Shown piece by piece: positions 55,213-63,900 of a DNA stretch of 64,000 nt. The position numbers were made by a program, and so were the translations under genes. The notes beneath the pieces are model-generated. The model was not told the DNA's origin. It worked only from the letters and a program-made list of their open reading frames with translations, and made no database searches. Origin of the DNA: Bacteroides fragilis (GTDB lineage Bacteria; Bacillota; Clostridia; Lachnospirales; Lachnospiraceae); NCBI GenBank assembly GCA_023664485.1, contig JAMPFK010000013.1:3376-67375 (forward strand). Direction: 5' to 3'. Numbering within the stretch: the stretch's first letter is position 1; each line of letters opens with the position of its first letter.

Positions 55213-55298
55213 GAACGCTCTGCATTCTTCGAATCGCCGCCGCCGGGCGACGGTTTTTTATACGGAAGAATCGCCGGACAATTCTTCATAGAGCGTTC
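55213..55298 (+). ncRNA. structured leader RNA with alternative pairings
   Basis: An outer stem pairs GAACGCTCT (55213-55221) with AGAGCGTTC (55290-55298). Inside, GAAGAAT (55265-55271) can pair perfectly with ATTCTTC at either 55224-55230 or 55281-55287, which are mutually exclusive. Between them CCGCCG/CGACGG (55237-55253) makes a GC hairpin followed by T6 (55254-55259), terminator-like. This is the layout of a switchable leader. I match it to no known riboswitch class. It includes copy 2 of the GGAAGAATCGCCGG repeat (55264-55277). Confidence 0.5.
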
Positions 55299-55327
55299 CT
55301 GCGGTTAATGGAAGCATGGAGGACAGT

Positions 55328-56203
55328 ATGATAATTTTAAAAGCGGCCATGATAATTATAATATGTTTGTTTCTTTTATATATGTTCATGATCATGCCGA
55401 GGATTCTCGGAAAGCCTGAACAGACTCCTTATCCCGGTGTGTATTATGCGCACAGGGGACTGCATGATAACAGCTCCTCTGCACCGGAAAATTCGATGAC
55501 GGCTTTCCGGAAGGCGGTGGAAGCGGGGTATGGCATAGAATTGGATGTGCAGCTGGCAAAGGACGGCATACCGGTAATTTTCCATGATTTCACGCTGGAG
55601 CGTATGTGCGGCGCGCAGGGGAAGATCGAAGACTTTACATGGGAAGAACTGCAAAAATTTTCGCTTTTACAGACGGAGGAAAAGATACCGGCGCTGCAGG
55701 AATTTCTGGAAATGGTAAACGGTAAAGTCCCGCTCATTGTCGAGTTGAAAGTAGATTGGACAGACCTGTCGCTTTGCCCGGTCGTCCAGGAGATGCTTGC
55801 CAGATACAAAGGCGTATATTGTATCGAATCTTTTAATCCGCTGGCGTTATTGTGGTACCGCAGATACCACAGGGAGGTCATGCGGGGGCAGCTGTCCACC
55901 AATTTCAGACAGGACGGCAATTACAAAAGCGTGCTGCACTTTTTCCTGACGCATCTGTTGATGAACTGGATGACCAGACCGGATTTTATTGCTTATAACT
56001 GCCGGTTCAAAAAGGAACCGGGACGGCGTATCTGCCGGAAACTGTACAGAAATCTGGCTGTGGCATGGACGGTGAAGGATCAGAAACAGCTGGAAAGCCT
56101 GAAAAAAGACTTCGATTGGTTCATTTTTGACAGTTTTATCCCGGAGCCTTCCGAGGTGTCCGAAAGTAAGGGTTTGTTCGCGGGAAGAAAATTTTGTCGC
56201 TGA
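55328..56203 (+). CDS. membrane-anchored glycerophosphodiester phosphodiesterase
   Basis: A 291-aa GDPD-family enzyme hydrolysing glycerophosphodiesters to glycerol-3-phosphate and alcohol. An N-terminal transmembrane anchor (residues 1-23) is followed by the catalytic TIM barrel: HRG (His42), ELD (Glu71, Asp73) and VIFHD (His86). ATG 55328 is preferred since GGAGG (55318-55322) sits 5 nt upstream; an ATG at 55316 overlaps that site. It is a monocistronic unit with its own long leader. Confidence 0.88.
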   Translation: MIILKAAMIIIICLFLLYMFMIMPRILGKPEQTPYPGVYYAHRGLHDNSSSAPENSMTAFRKAVEAGYGIELDVQLAKDGIPVIFHDFTLERMCGAQGKIEDFTWEELQKFSLLQTEEKIPALQEFLEMVNGKVPLIVELKVDWTDLSLCPVVQEMLARYKGVYCIESFNPLALLWYRRYHREVMRGQLSTNFRQDGNYKSVLHFFLTHLLMNWMTRPDFIAYNCRFKKEPGRRICRKLYRNLAVAWTVKDQKQLESLKKDFDWFIFDSFIPEPSEVSESKGLFAGRKFCR

Positions 56204-56209
56204 AAATCT

Positions 56210-56247
56210 TCTTCGAAAAAACGCGAAAAAACTTTTTCTTCGAAAAA
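56210..56247. repeat. AT-rich direct repeat and hairpin after the GDPD gene
   Basis: TCTTCGAAAAA occurs at 56210-56220 and again at 56237-56247. CTTTTTC/GAAAAAG around 56232-56248 also forms a 7-bp hairpin with a TTC loop. It may be a weak terminator or a regulatory site upstream of ppdK. The rest of the gap holds a TATGAT (56283-56288) without a convincing -35. Confidence 0.4.
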
Positions 56248-56326
56248 GAGAAAAAGTAGGTGCGTGATAAAAGAATCTATGTTATGATAAAAAAAAGCAC
56301 AATCGTTTGGAAGAGAGGTAGATGCT

Positions 56327-58948
56327 ATGGCAAAATGGGTGTACTTATTTGAAGAAGGCAATGCGGATATGCGCAATCTTTTAGGCGGAAAGGGCGCAAA
56401 TCTGGCGGAGATGACGAATCTCGGCCTGCCGATCCCACAAGGTTTTACAGTTACGACGGAAGCCTGTACAGACTATTACAACAATGGAAAACAGATTTCC
56501 GAAGAGATTCAGAAGCAGATTTTTGATGCGCTTGAGATTTTAGAGAAAAAGCAGGACAAAAAGTTCGGCGATACGGAAAATCCGCTACTGGTATCTGTTC
56601 GTTCCGGCGCAAGAGCATCCATGCCAGGCATGATGGACACAATTCTCAATCTTGGTCTGACGGACATCGCGGTGGAAGGTTTTGCGAAAAAGACCGGCAA
56701 TCCGAGGTTCGCATACGATTCTTACAGAAGATTTATCCAGATGTTCTCTGATGTTGTTATGGAAATTCCCAAATCATATTTTGAAAGAATTCTCGATGAA
56801 ATCAAGGAATCCAAGGGCGTTACCTATGATACGGAGCTGACCGCGGATGATATGAAAGAAATCATCGTCAGATTCAAAGCGATTTATAAGGAAAATAAGG
56901 GCGAAGAATTCCCGCAGGAGCCGAAAGTACAGCTGATGGAAGCTGTTAAGGCGGTATTCCGCTCCTGGGATAACGAAAGAGCAATCGTATACAGAAGAAT
57001 GAATGACATTCCGGGCGACTGGGGTACGGCTGTCAACGTACAGGCTATGGTATTCGGCAATATGGGAGATACCTCCGGTACGGGCGTTGCTTTTACAAGA
57101 AACCCTTCCACCGGCGCAAAAGGCATTTACGGAGAATACCTGATCAACGCGCAGGGCGAAGACGTTGTGGCGGGTATCCGGACGCCGCAGCCGATTACCA
57201 AACTGGAAGAAGATTTGCCGGAGTGCTATAAGAAGTTCATGGAAATCGCGAATAAGCTGGAAGATCATTACCGCGATATGCAGGATATGGAGTTCACCAT
57301 CGAAAATGGAAAACTGTTCTTTTTACAGACCCGTAACGGGAAGCGGACAGCGTCGGCGGCTATCCAGATTGCATGCGACCTTGTAGACGAAGGAAAAATA
57401 ACGCCGGAGGAAGCGGTTCTCAGAATCGAAGCGAAATCCTTAGACCAGCTGCTTCATCCTACTTTTGACGTAGATGCGCTGAAAGCCGGACAGGTCATAG
57501 GACAGGCCCTTCCAGCATCCCCCGGCGCGGCGGCAGGTAAGGTTTATTTTACCGCAGAGGAGGCGAAGGAAGCGCATGAAAAAGGCGAAAGAGTCGTTTT
57601 AGTACGTCTTGAGACTTCTCCGGAGGATATCGAAGGTATGCACGCGGCGGAAGGCATCCTGACCGTGCGCGGCGGTATGACGAGCCATGCGGCTGTTGTA
57701 GCGCGCGGTATGGGTACGGCATGCGTATCCGGCTGCGGCGAGATTGCGATCAACGAATCGGACAAGGTATTTGAACTGGGCGGAGAAGTATTCCATGAAG
57801 GCGATTATATTTCGCTGGACGGTTCCACCGGTAAGATCTATAAAGGTGATATCAAGACCGTAGAGGCTTCGGTAAGCGGAAATTTCGGAAGGATTATGGG
57901 CTGGGCGGATCAGTATCGTAAATTGCAGGTACGCACCAATGCGGATACGCCTGCGGACGCGGCAAACGCTGTAAAATACGGGGCAGAAGGAATCGGACTC
58001 TGCCGTACGGAGCACATGTTCTTTGATCCCGACAGAATTCCGAAGATCCGCCAGATGATTCTTGCAAGAACCGTAGAACAGAGGGAAAAAGCATTGAATG
58101 CGCTTATTCCTTTCCAGAAGGGCGACTTTAAAGCGTTGTATGAAGTTATGGAGGGCAGACCTGTCACCATCCGTTTCCTGGATCCGCCGCTTCATGAGTT
58201 CGTACCGACGGAGCAGGCCGATATCGACGATCTGGCGGTACAGATGATGATGACGGCGGAAGAGGTACAGGAAATCTGCGATTCCCTGCATGAATTCAAC
58301 CCGATGATGGGGCATCGCGGATGCCGTCTTGCAGTCACTTATCCCGAAATTGCAAAGATGCAGACAAGGGCTGTGATGGAAGCTGCAATCGAAGTGAAGG
58401 AAGAAAAAGGTTTTGATATCGTTCCGGAAATCATGATTCCGCTCGTAGGAGAGAAGAAAGAGCTGAAATTTGTCAAGGATGTCGTTGTGGAAATAGCGGA
58501 GCAGGTAAAGAAAGAGAAAAACTCGGATATCAAATATCATGTTGGCACTATGATCGAGATTCCGAGAGCGGCGCTTCTCGCAAATGAAATCGCGCAGGAA
58601 GCGGAGTTCTTCTCTTTTGGTACAAATGACCTGACACAGATGACCTTTGGTTTTTCCCGTGATGATGCAGGAAAATTCTTAGGCGATTATTATAAAAATA
58701 AGATTTATGAGTCTGACCCGTTCGCAAGGCTCGACCAGAACGGAGTTGGCCAGCTGATTCAGATGGCGGCGGAGAAAGGCCGTGCGGTAAGGCCGGATCT
58801 CAAGCTCGGTATCTGCGGCGAACATGGCGGTGACCCGTCGTCCGTGGAGTTCTGCCATAAGGTTGGGCTGACGTATGTGTCCTGTTCACCGTTCCGGGTG
58901 CCGATTGCGAGGCTGGCGGCGGCACAGGCGGCGATAAATCAAAAGTGA
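56327..58948 (+). CDS. ppdK: pyruvate, phosphate dikinase
   Basis: Interconverts pyruvate, ATP and Pi with PEP, AMP and PPi. It has an N-terminal ATP-grasp domain (GGKGANLAEM, DSYRRFIQMFSDVV), a central phosphohistidine domain with GGMTSHAAVVARGMG (His ~454), and a C-terminal PEP-binding barrel (GLCRTEHMFF, GICGEHGGDP). Length is 873 aa. Ribosome site AGAGAGG. It serves glycolysis/gluconeogenesis in anaerobes. No regulatory kinase gene adjoins it. Confidence 0.97.
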   Translation: MAKWVYLFEEGNADMRNLLGGKGANLAEMTNLGLPIPQGFTVTTEACTDYYNNGKQISEEIQKQIFDALEILEKKQDKKFGDTENPLLVSVRSGARASMPGMMDTILNLGLTDIAVEGFAKKTGNPRFAYDSYRRFIQMFSDVVMEIPKSYFERILDEIKESKGVTYDTELTADDMKEIIVRFKAIYKENKGEEFPQEPKVQLMEAVKAVFRSWDNERAIVYRRMNDIPGDWGTAVNVQAMVFGNMGDTSGTGVAFTRNPSTGAKGIYGEYLINAQGEDVVAGIRTPQPITKLEEDLPECYKKFMEIANKLEDHYRDMQDMEFTIENGKLFFLQTRNGKRTASAAIQIACDLVDEGKITPEEAVLRIEAKSLDQLLHPTFDVDALKAGQVIGQALPASPGAAAGKVYFTAEEAKEAHEKGERVVLVRLETSPEDIEGMHAAEGILTVRGGMTSHAAVVARGMGTACVSGCGEIAINESDKVFELGGEVFHEGDYISLDGSTGKIYKGDIKTVEASVSGNFGRIMGWADQYRKLQVRTNADTPADAANAVKYGAEGIGLCRTEHMFFDPDRIPKIRQMILARTVEQREKALNALIPFQKGDFKALYEVMEGRPVTIRFLDPPLHEFVPTEQADIDDLAVQMMMTAEEVQEICDSLHEFNPMMGHRGCRLAVTYPEIAKMQTRAVMEAAIEVKEEKGFDIVPEIMIPLVGEKKELKFVKDVVVEIAEQVKKEKNSDIKYHVGTMIEIPRAALLANEIAQEAEFFSFGTNDLTQMTFGFSRDDAGKFLGDYYKNKIYESDPFARLDQNGVGQLIQMAAEKGRAVRPDLKLGICGEHGGDPSSVEFCHKVGLTYVSCSPFRVPIARLAAAQAAINQK

Positions 58949-58996
58949 TACACCGTGAAGCTGTGAAAATAGTATATTGATTTGCTAATAGAAATT

Positions 58997-59037
58997 AAAA
59001 TCCTCTGTCATTAGTGAAGATGGCAGGGGATTTTTCT
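58997..59037 (+). terminator. ppdK terminator
   Basis: AAAATCCTCTGTCAT (58997-59011) pairs with ATGGCAGGGGATTTT (59020-59034) through wobble pairs, followed by more T. This is the last feature before the AT-rich accessory region. Confidence 0.8.
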
Positions 59038-59140
59038 ATATAATTATGCAGAATCGAAGAAAGAATGCTTTTATAGAATTAAAAATGTAGTATTATTTTT
59101 TTACGGAAGAAGATAATCATTTAAAGAAAAGGGGATGTTT

Positions 59141-59848
59141 ATGAAAATAAGGCTAAAAGTAAGGGAGAAGAACTCGGTTATAGAAGAAACCCTTTATGAA
59201 GAATCTTCTACAGGTATGCAAAGACCGATGTATAAAATTAAGGGAGAAACCGATATGATGGATATTCTTAAAATCTCAAGAATAGTAAATTATGTCAGTT
59301 TATCGCAGATAACAACTGATATGTACAGAAGAAATAAGTATACAAACGATACATATCTGGATGACGCCGAAAGTGCAAGGAAACGTCTTGAAAGGCATTT
59401 GGAGAAAACACTAAGAATACTAGGGGTTGATTCATATAAGGATGATTTAAAGATAGAATACAGAAGCAGAATGAAGTATCAATTTTCAGAAGAAGATATT
59501 CCGTTTTTAGAGAAATTGGCAGACAGGGAAATTAAGAGCCAGGAAGATCTGTATTGGGCTGCTATCGGTATTTACAGTTGTTTTTGCCATGTAAAGGATA
59601 TTGATGAGGGGCTTTTAGAGGATATAGGCAATACGATACAAAAGGAAATAGGATTTACAGAATTGAAGCATGTGGTAGCCATAAAAAACCGTTTAGGCAA
59701 TATAAACAGCGTTGTCGATGAATTGATACAGTCTGAAAAGTACTCAAAGGAAATCAAGAATGACGTTTACGATATCATATGTAAAATCATGGATGATTCA
59801 TTGCAACAAATGAAAGAGGCATTACAGGATAAAAAAAGGAGCAGATAG
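59141..59848 (+). CDS. hypothetical protein, accessory region
   Basis: A 235-aa mostly helical, charged protein (MKIRLKVREKNSVIEETLYE onward) rich in Lys, Glu, Ile and Asp, with no membrane segment or motif I recognise. AT-rich codon use differs from the core genes. ATG 59141 follows AAAAGGGG (59127-59134) by 6 nt; ATG 59135 is too close. A terminator overlaps its stop, so it is a single-gene unit. Probably cargo of an integrated element. Confidence 0.65.
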   Translation: MKIRLKVREKNSVIEETLYEESSTGMQRPMYKIKGETDMMDILKISRIVNYVSLSQITTDMYRRNKYTNDTYLDDAESARKRLERHLEKTLRILGVDSYKDDLKIEYRSRMKYQFSEEDIPFLEKLADREIKSQEDLYWAAIGIYSCFCHVKDIDEGLLEDIGNTIQKEIGFTELKHVVAIKNRLGNINSVVDELIQSEKYSKEIKNDVYDIICKIMDDSLQQMKEALQDKKRSR

Positions 59849-59866
59849 AAAGTCTGCTTCTTTTTT
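59840..59866 (+). terminator. terminator overlapping the stop of the 235-aa gene
   Basis: AGCAGA (59840-59845) pairs with TCTGCT (59853-59858), followed by TCTTTTTT. The stop codon TAG is at 59846-59848, in the loop. Confidence 0.75.
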
Positions 59867-59900
59867 ATATGGACATCTGCATAGGGAAAGTGTCCATATA
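59866..59900. promoter_or_regulatory. operator-like inverted repeat
   Basis: TATATGGACA (59866-59875) and TGTCCATATA (59891-59900) form a perfect 10-bp inverted repeat with a 15-bp gap. A TATACT (-10-like, 59918-59923) lies 17 bp after the right arm, so the arm covers the -35 position; a repressor site is plausible. Confidence 0.45.
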
Positions 59901-59955
59901 GGGCTAAAAAAAACCGCTATACTGAATACATACGATATTTAAGGAGGTTTTAAAG

Positions 59956-60069
59956 ATGCGGGGAGGATAGAATTTGAATACAGTTTTTTATGTCCATTTA
60001 CCGAGGGTGAAATGTTTTTTCTGGTGTATGCTGGAAATCCCAAAGAGCAGTACAGGAGATGAGATATGA
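59956..60069 (+). pseudogene. small ORF region, possibly frameshifted
   Basis: A strong AAGGAGG (59941-59947) precedes ATG 59956, which reads only MRGG then stop. One frame over, the same DNA reads RIEFEYSFLCPFTEGEMFF to a stop at 60060-60062, which looks protein-like. One base fewer in the GGGG at 59960-59963 would join the two. Alternatively, TTG 59974 after GGGGAGG opens a 31-codon frame that overlaps the next start (ATGA). I cannot decide which is real. Confidence 0.3.
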
Positions 60070-60467
60070 TAAGTTTAGCAATTATTTTGTCAGAGTGTCC
60101 AGTACAGGCAATTATTTATGATATTGGCGATAAGTCTCTGCGTGAGGTAAATAGGATGGGAAAAATCTTGTCTGCTAAAGACAGCCTGCTCATAAATTTT
60201 TGTAATTCAGATGAGCGGATATTGGTACAGGCAGGAATCCCAACCATATCCATGCGGACGTTTTTATCAATGTGCTGTGGCTATGTGGTGAAGGAGGATG
60301 AGGTAAACCGTATTTTTAACCGTACAATCGGAATCCATTACGCAAATATATTTTGCAATAAGCAAATTGATTTTTCAATTTTGTATTCATCCCCCAGATT
60401 TTGGAACAGAGTGGCAACGCTGGTTCTTGAGGGAATGGATATCTTGGAAACACAAGTCTGCAAATAA
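60066..60467 (+). CDS. hypothetical protein, accessory region
   Basis: A 133-aa protein (MISLAIILSECPVQAIIYDI onward) with six cysteines and a hydrophobic start but no clear signal peptide. No family is recognised. AGGAG lies 7 nt upstream. It is followed by the IS110 element, and its stop is about 60 bp before that element's apparent terminator, so it seems intact. Confidence 0.55.
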   Translation: MISLAIILSECPVQAIIYDIGDKSLREVNRMGKILSAKDSLLINFCNSDERILVQAGIPTISMRTFLSMCCGYVVKEDEVNRIFNRTIGIHYANIFCNKQIDFSILYSSPRFWNRVATLVLEGMDILETQVCK

Positions 60468-60524
60468 AAAGTCAAGCAGAAATTTGTGAACTTTGAAAAT
60501 TTTATACAGGTTGAATTGAAACCA

Positions 60525-60556
60525 TAAAAACCAGACCACCGCAGAACGCCGGCCTG
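60525..60556 (-). terminator. terminator of the IS110 transposase
   Basis: On the minus strand CAGGCC pairs with GGTCTG (plus-strand positions 60551-60556 and 60532-60537), with one G-T pair, followed by GTTTTTATGG. Confidence 0.6.
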
Positions 60557-60577
60557 ATAAAAGGATTGGAGTTAGTC

Positions 60578-61795
60578 TTAGTTTTCTTCTGTTTCGGACA
60601 GTGTGGCAAGGTATTCCCTTACCCGTCCGTAATAAATGCGGAGGAACTTGTTTGCACCGGCAGTCATGTAGACGTAATACGGCTTGCCCTGTGCCCGTTT
60701 CTTATCCATAAAAGCATATACGGGATCATCAGCAGGTGAACGCTTGATAAGCCCGTCCATGATCTGGAACAGGGTCTTGCGCAGATATGGCGAACCTTTC
60801 TTTGTTGTAGGGACACTTTTCTGGATATGTTTCCCTGAATCGTTCTTTCCGGGGTCAACACCGGCAAAGGCCGTTAGCGCCCCACGGTGTGTAAAACGTG
60901 TCACATCCCCGATCTCAGCCATGAGCTGGGGGCCGAGGGTGGGGCCGACGCCGTTCATTGCCATGACAACAGGGTATTCCGGAAGGGCGGAAGCGGCTTC
61001 GTCCATTTTCAGGCGCAGGGATTCCACTGTTTCAGACGCAGTGTTCAGCATTGCCACAGCCTGCCGGATGAGCGTTTTCGAGTTGTCATCCTTTGGGAAT
61101 ACGGCAATAAGGTCAAGGGAAGCCCGATAGACCTTCTCTGCTTTCTCTGCGCTGAAATTGTAGCCTTTGCGTTTACACCAGTTCTGATAGTGTTCCATAA
61201 AGGCGGGAAGGGATCTGCCGCGTACACAGTCCACATGCCAGTAAGTGTAAATGAAATCCACCCACTTCTGGCTGCCGTCGCTCCGTGCAGGGCTGTCAAA
61301 GAAATCGTTGGCGCCCGGATAGGTCTGGTCGAGCAGGGCAATGAGGTTGTTCTTCATGGCAGTCTTCTGGGCCATATAGAAGCCGAACTGCCGGTTCATG
61401 GTTTTGAGTTGGTTTCGTGTTTTGTCCATGCTTCCATATTGCTTCAGATTTGCCCAGCGGTCAAGGGTATAGCGTGCGATTTTTTTGGAATCCGCCTTAT
61501 CGGTTTTGGGAGTGCGCAGGGAACCATCCCCAAACTCTTTGATGAGGATGGGGTTTACAGCACTGACAAAGATACCGGCATCGGAGAGCCATGTGGCGAC
61601 CGGCTCATAGTACCGGCCGGTGTGTTCCATACAGACCTTCGTTTCCCCGTCAAGATTCCTGATCTGCTCAATCAGTGCATTGATGGAGGACTGGGTGTGC
61701 CGGATGTCGCAGGGCGGCATGATGACCACATCGCCGGGTCTTCGGATGGTGACGGTGCTTTTGCCTTTGGAAACATCAATACCAACAGCGTTCAT
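60578..61795 (-). CDS. IS110-family DEDD transposase
   Basis: A 405-aa recombinase. The N-terminal RuvC-like domain holds GIDVSKGKST, MEHTGRYYEP and TDKADSKKIARY (the DEDD acidic residues). The C-terminal Transposase_20 domain holds VMAMNGVGPTLGPQLMAEIG and a Ser-containing KGSPYLRKTLFQ segment. ATG at 61795 is set by AAAGGAG 8 nt upstream; ten extra in-frame residues upstream are unlikely. It appears intact and is opposite in orientation to its neighbours. Confidence 0.9.
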   Translation of the reverse strand: MNAVGIDVSKGKSTVTIRRPGDVVIMPPCDIRHTQSSINALIEQIRNLDGETKVCMEHTGRYYEPVATWLSDAGIFVSAVNPILIKEFGDGSLRTPKTDKADSKKIARYTLDRWANLKQYGSMDKTRNQLKTMNRQFGFYMAQKTAMKNNLIALLDQTYPGANDFFDSPARSDGSQKWVDFIYTYWHVDCVRGRSLPAFMEHYQNWCKRKGYNFSAEKAEKVYRASLDLIAVFPKDDNSKTLIRQAVAMLNTASETVESLRLKMDEAASALPEYPVVMAMNGVGPTLGPQLMAEIGDVTRFTHRGALTAFAGVDPGKNDSGKHIQKSVPTTKKGSPYLRKTLFQIMDGLIKRSPADDPVYAFMDKKRAQGKPYYVYMTAGANKFLRIYYGRVREYLATLSETEEN

Positions 61796-61811
61796 AACAG
61801 ATACTCCTTTG

Positions 61812-61990
61812 AATGTATTTAGCAATGGTCAATACCGGATTTACTCATTGCCTGTTCAATCTACTGGGTATCACACGAACGCCTCTGGGTTCAACCTGCG
61901 TAAAACGAATGCTGCGAATGAGGGCCGGCTGGCTGACTTGTGTACGGACGCCAGGTCCTAGGGATAAACGGCCAGACCTATTGCCATACT
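61812..61990 (-). ncRNA. probable bridge RNA of the IS110 element
   Basis: IS110-group elements are known to encode a bridge RNA in the non-coding left end, upstream of the recombinase, that pairs with target and donor DNA. This 180-nt minus-strand block has no open frame and contains several potential stems (for example GGCCG...CGGCC and GGTTGAACC...). Exact ends and the guide loops were not determined. Confidence 0.5.
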
Positions 61991-62069
61991 CATTCTAACA
62001 GCTTAAGCAACAAGATGGGTAATTCCTCACTGGCTGTAAGGGGTATTAACCATAAATACATTGTAGTAG

Positions 62070-62246
62070 GAAAGCAGTTCGGGCAAGGTTTCAAAGGTTA
62101 AGAAACAGAAATCCAATAAAAAGCGGAATTTGAGAAGAGAACCAGACGATTTCGACGGTAGGGAGGATTTGGAAGATGATTTATACAAGGATACCGATAC
62201 AGAATATGGTTCTGAAATGGATGATGATTTTGCGGATTTTGATTAA
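62070..62246 (+). pseudogene. C-terminal remnant of an acidic-tailed protein
   Basis: An open frame without a start codon follows a TAG at 62067-62069. It encodes a Lys-rich patch (KVSKVKKQKSNKKRNLRRE) and then an Asp/Glu-rich tail ending MDDDFADFD and TAA. It looks like the tail of a gene truncated by the IS110 insertion or an associated deletion. The parent gene is not recognised. Confidence 0.35.
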
Positions 62247-62257
62247 GAGATATGTCA

Positions 62258-62286
62258 GGTGGATGCCGTACTTAACGGTATCCACC
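62258..62286 (+). other. 12-bp hairpin before the primase gene
   Basis: GGTGGATGCCGT (62258-62269) pairs with ACGGTATCCACC (62275-62286) with one G-T wobble and a 5-nt loop. There is no T-tract, and it ends 25 bp before the start codon. It could be a regulatory or replication-related structure. Confidence 0.5.
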
Positions 62287-62311
62287 GCAAAAAGAAAGCG
62301 AGGAAATGGTG

Positions 62312-63790
62312 ATGGATAATAATATTATCAAACATTCCGATTACATCAAGGCAGACAGGATGGAGGAACTGGCAGGGCAGGAATCCAAGGAAGTTTTATT
62401 GGAATTGCAGGAGAGGAACAGGGGAATCTCATATTTGGAGAGTGGCAAAGTAACGATAAATGCAAGAAATTTTGCGGAATATGTGCTTAGCCGTATCAGT
62501 CTGTTTCGGCTTGATTCTAACCAGAGAATCATAATGAATCAGGTTACAAAGGTTTATGAGCCTGTTTCCGAAGTGGTTCTGACAAAAGTTTGTATGTCAA
62601 TCATGGATGAATACAGCTCGGAGTATTATATGTATGTAGTGGAAAGCAGAGTGCTTGGCTTCATTGATAAACTGGCAAATACATACAAAAGGATAGAAAC
62701 GGATAACAGGTACATTTTGTTTCCTAACGGTTTTTATGATACCCAAACCTTTACTTTCGACAGTCAGTTTAAGACAAAAGCAGTCCTGACATATCAGATG
62801 GGATTTGGCTATGATGATACGGCAGACTGCCCTGAATGGAAGAAAGCACTGTCAAAGATGTTTCCTGATGACAGTCAGGCAGTTATTGGTGTGGTGCAGG
62901 AGATATTCGGTTATACCTTTTTGTATGGTGAAGCCCCTGCGGATATGCTGTTTTACTTTTGGGGACATGGGAGAAATGGAAAAAGCATTATTTCCAATGT
63001 GCTAAAGGCACTTCATGGGGTGGAGAACATAGCAGGTGTGCCGCTTGCGGAATTAGGCGAGGGTTTTAACCTGTCTGCCATATACAATAAAAAGTTGTGT
63101 ATATGCCCTGAGAACGCACAGGAGAAACTGCTTGATACATCAACATTAAAAGCGTTGACGGGCAGGGATGCAGTCAAAGTTGAAAAGAAGTATGAAAATC
63201 CATTTACAACAACAATCAGCACTAAAATTATTGTTAATTCCAACCATTATCTGAGAACAGATGATGCGTCTGTCGGTTTTTGGGAGAGGATACTGCCAAT
63301 ACCGTTTGAAGTGACATTTATCCCCAAAAAAGAATGGGCTGAAAGGGCAAGAACCCCGTATTTTAGAGTAAGGGATATACACCTCGAAAAAAGGCTGCAG
63401 GCTGAACTTTCTGGAATCTTTAACTGGTCTATGCAGGGCTTGGTAAGGCTGAAAGCTAACGGATGGGTTTTTACAAAGTCAGAAAAAATTAAAGATTTGA
63501 AAAATAAGATGATGATGTACTGTAAGCCGGTGACAGCTTTCGTTATCCAGTGTGTGACGCAGGGGAATAAAGACAAACAAAACGGAAAAACAGACCGTAT
63601 CCAGTCATCAAGGGTTCACTACAAATTCCTGGCGTGGGCTGAGGATAAAATGCTGGAAGTCACAGAGTATCATAATGCAAGGCGTTTCCGTCAGGCATTT
63701 ACAGAGAGCCTGAAAGAGCAGGGGATTATGGTGGATATCGTGAAAAACAGCGTGGATGTTTATGTTGGGATTATTGTAAAGAAACTGTAA
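62312..63790 (+). CDS. phage/plasmid primase-helicase, P4/D5 type
   Basis: A 492-aa SF3-like helicase of the kind carried by phages, plasmids and integrative elements for their own replication. The D5-type N-terminal region precedes Walker A GHGRNGKSIIS near residue 220. Helicase motifs follow in TISTKIIVNSNHYLRTDD (sensor-like Asn) and FWERILPIPFE (arginine finger region). The TOPRIM/primase part of full P4 alpha is missing, so this is a helicase-type version. ATG 62312 follows GCGAGG by 8 nt; ATG 62306 is possible. Confidence 0.85.
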   Translation: MDNNIIKHSDYIKADRMEELAGQESKEVLLELQERNRGISYLESGKVTINARNFAEYVLSRISLFRLDSNQRIIMNQVTKVYEPVSEVVLTKVCMSIMDEYSSEYYMYVVESRVLGFIDKLANTYKRIETDNRYILFPNGFYDTQTFTFDSQFKTKAVLTYQMGFGYDDTADCPEWKKALSKMFPDDSQAVIGVVQEIFGYTFLYGEAPADMLFYFWGHGRNGKSIISNVLKALHGVENIAGVPLAELGEGFNLSAIYNKKLCICPENAQEKLLDTSTLKALTGRDAVKVEKKYENPFTTTISTKIIVNSNHYLRTDDASVGFWERILPIPFEVTFIPKKEWAERARTPYFRVRDIHLEKRLQAELSGIFNWSMQGLVRLKANGWVFTKSEKIKDLKNKMMMYCKPVTAFVIQCVTQGNKDKQNGKTDRIQSSRVHYKFLAWAEDKMLEVTEYHNARRFRQAFTESLKEQGIMVDIVKNSVDVYVGIIVKKL

Positions 63791-63900
63791 AATTATCATG
63801 TGTAACAGGCAGTCAGGCTGAATAGTGAAAAGAATGATGATTCAGTTATATATTATTTTTCTGAAAGGCTTGGCTGTCCTGTTGCAGAAAGGAGCATAGA

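Larger units (their letters stand above)
60468..62040 (-). mobile_element. IS110-family insertion sequence (ends approximate)
   Basis: A DEDD recombinase gene with a conserved ~200-bp leader on its 5' side and a ~110-bp 3' side. IS110 elements have no clear terminal inverted repeats and make no target duplication of note, so I cannot fix the ends; the coordinates are outer limits set by the neighbouring features. Confidence 0.7.

Noticed and set aside
55050..55331. 93-codon frame in the GDPD leader
   Set aside because: Composition is Arg/Cys-rich and it crosses the structured region; the leader RNA interpretation fits better.
60887..61822. 311-codon plus-strand frame opposite the IS110 transposase
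   Set aside because: Antisense of a clear transposase; contains no motif of its own.
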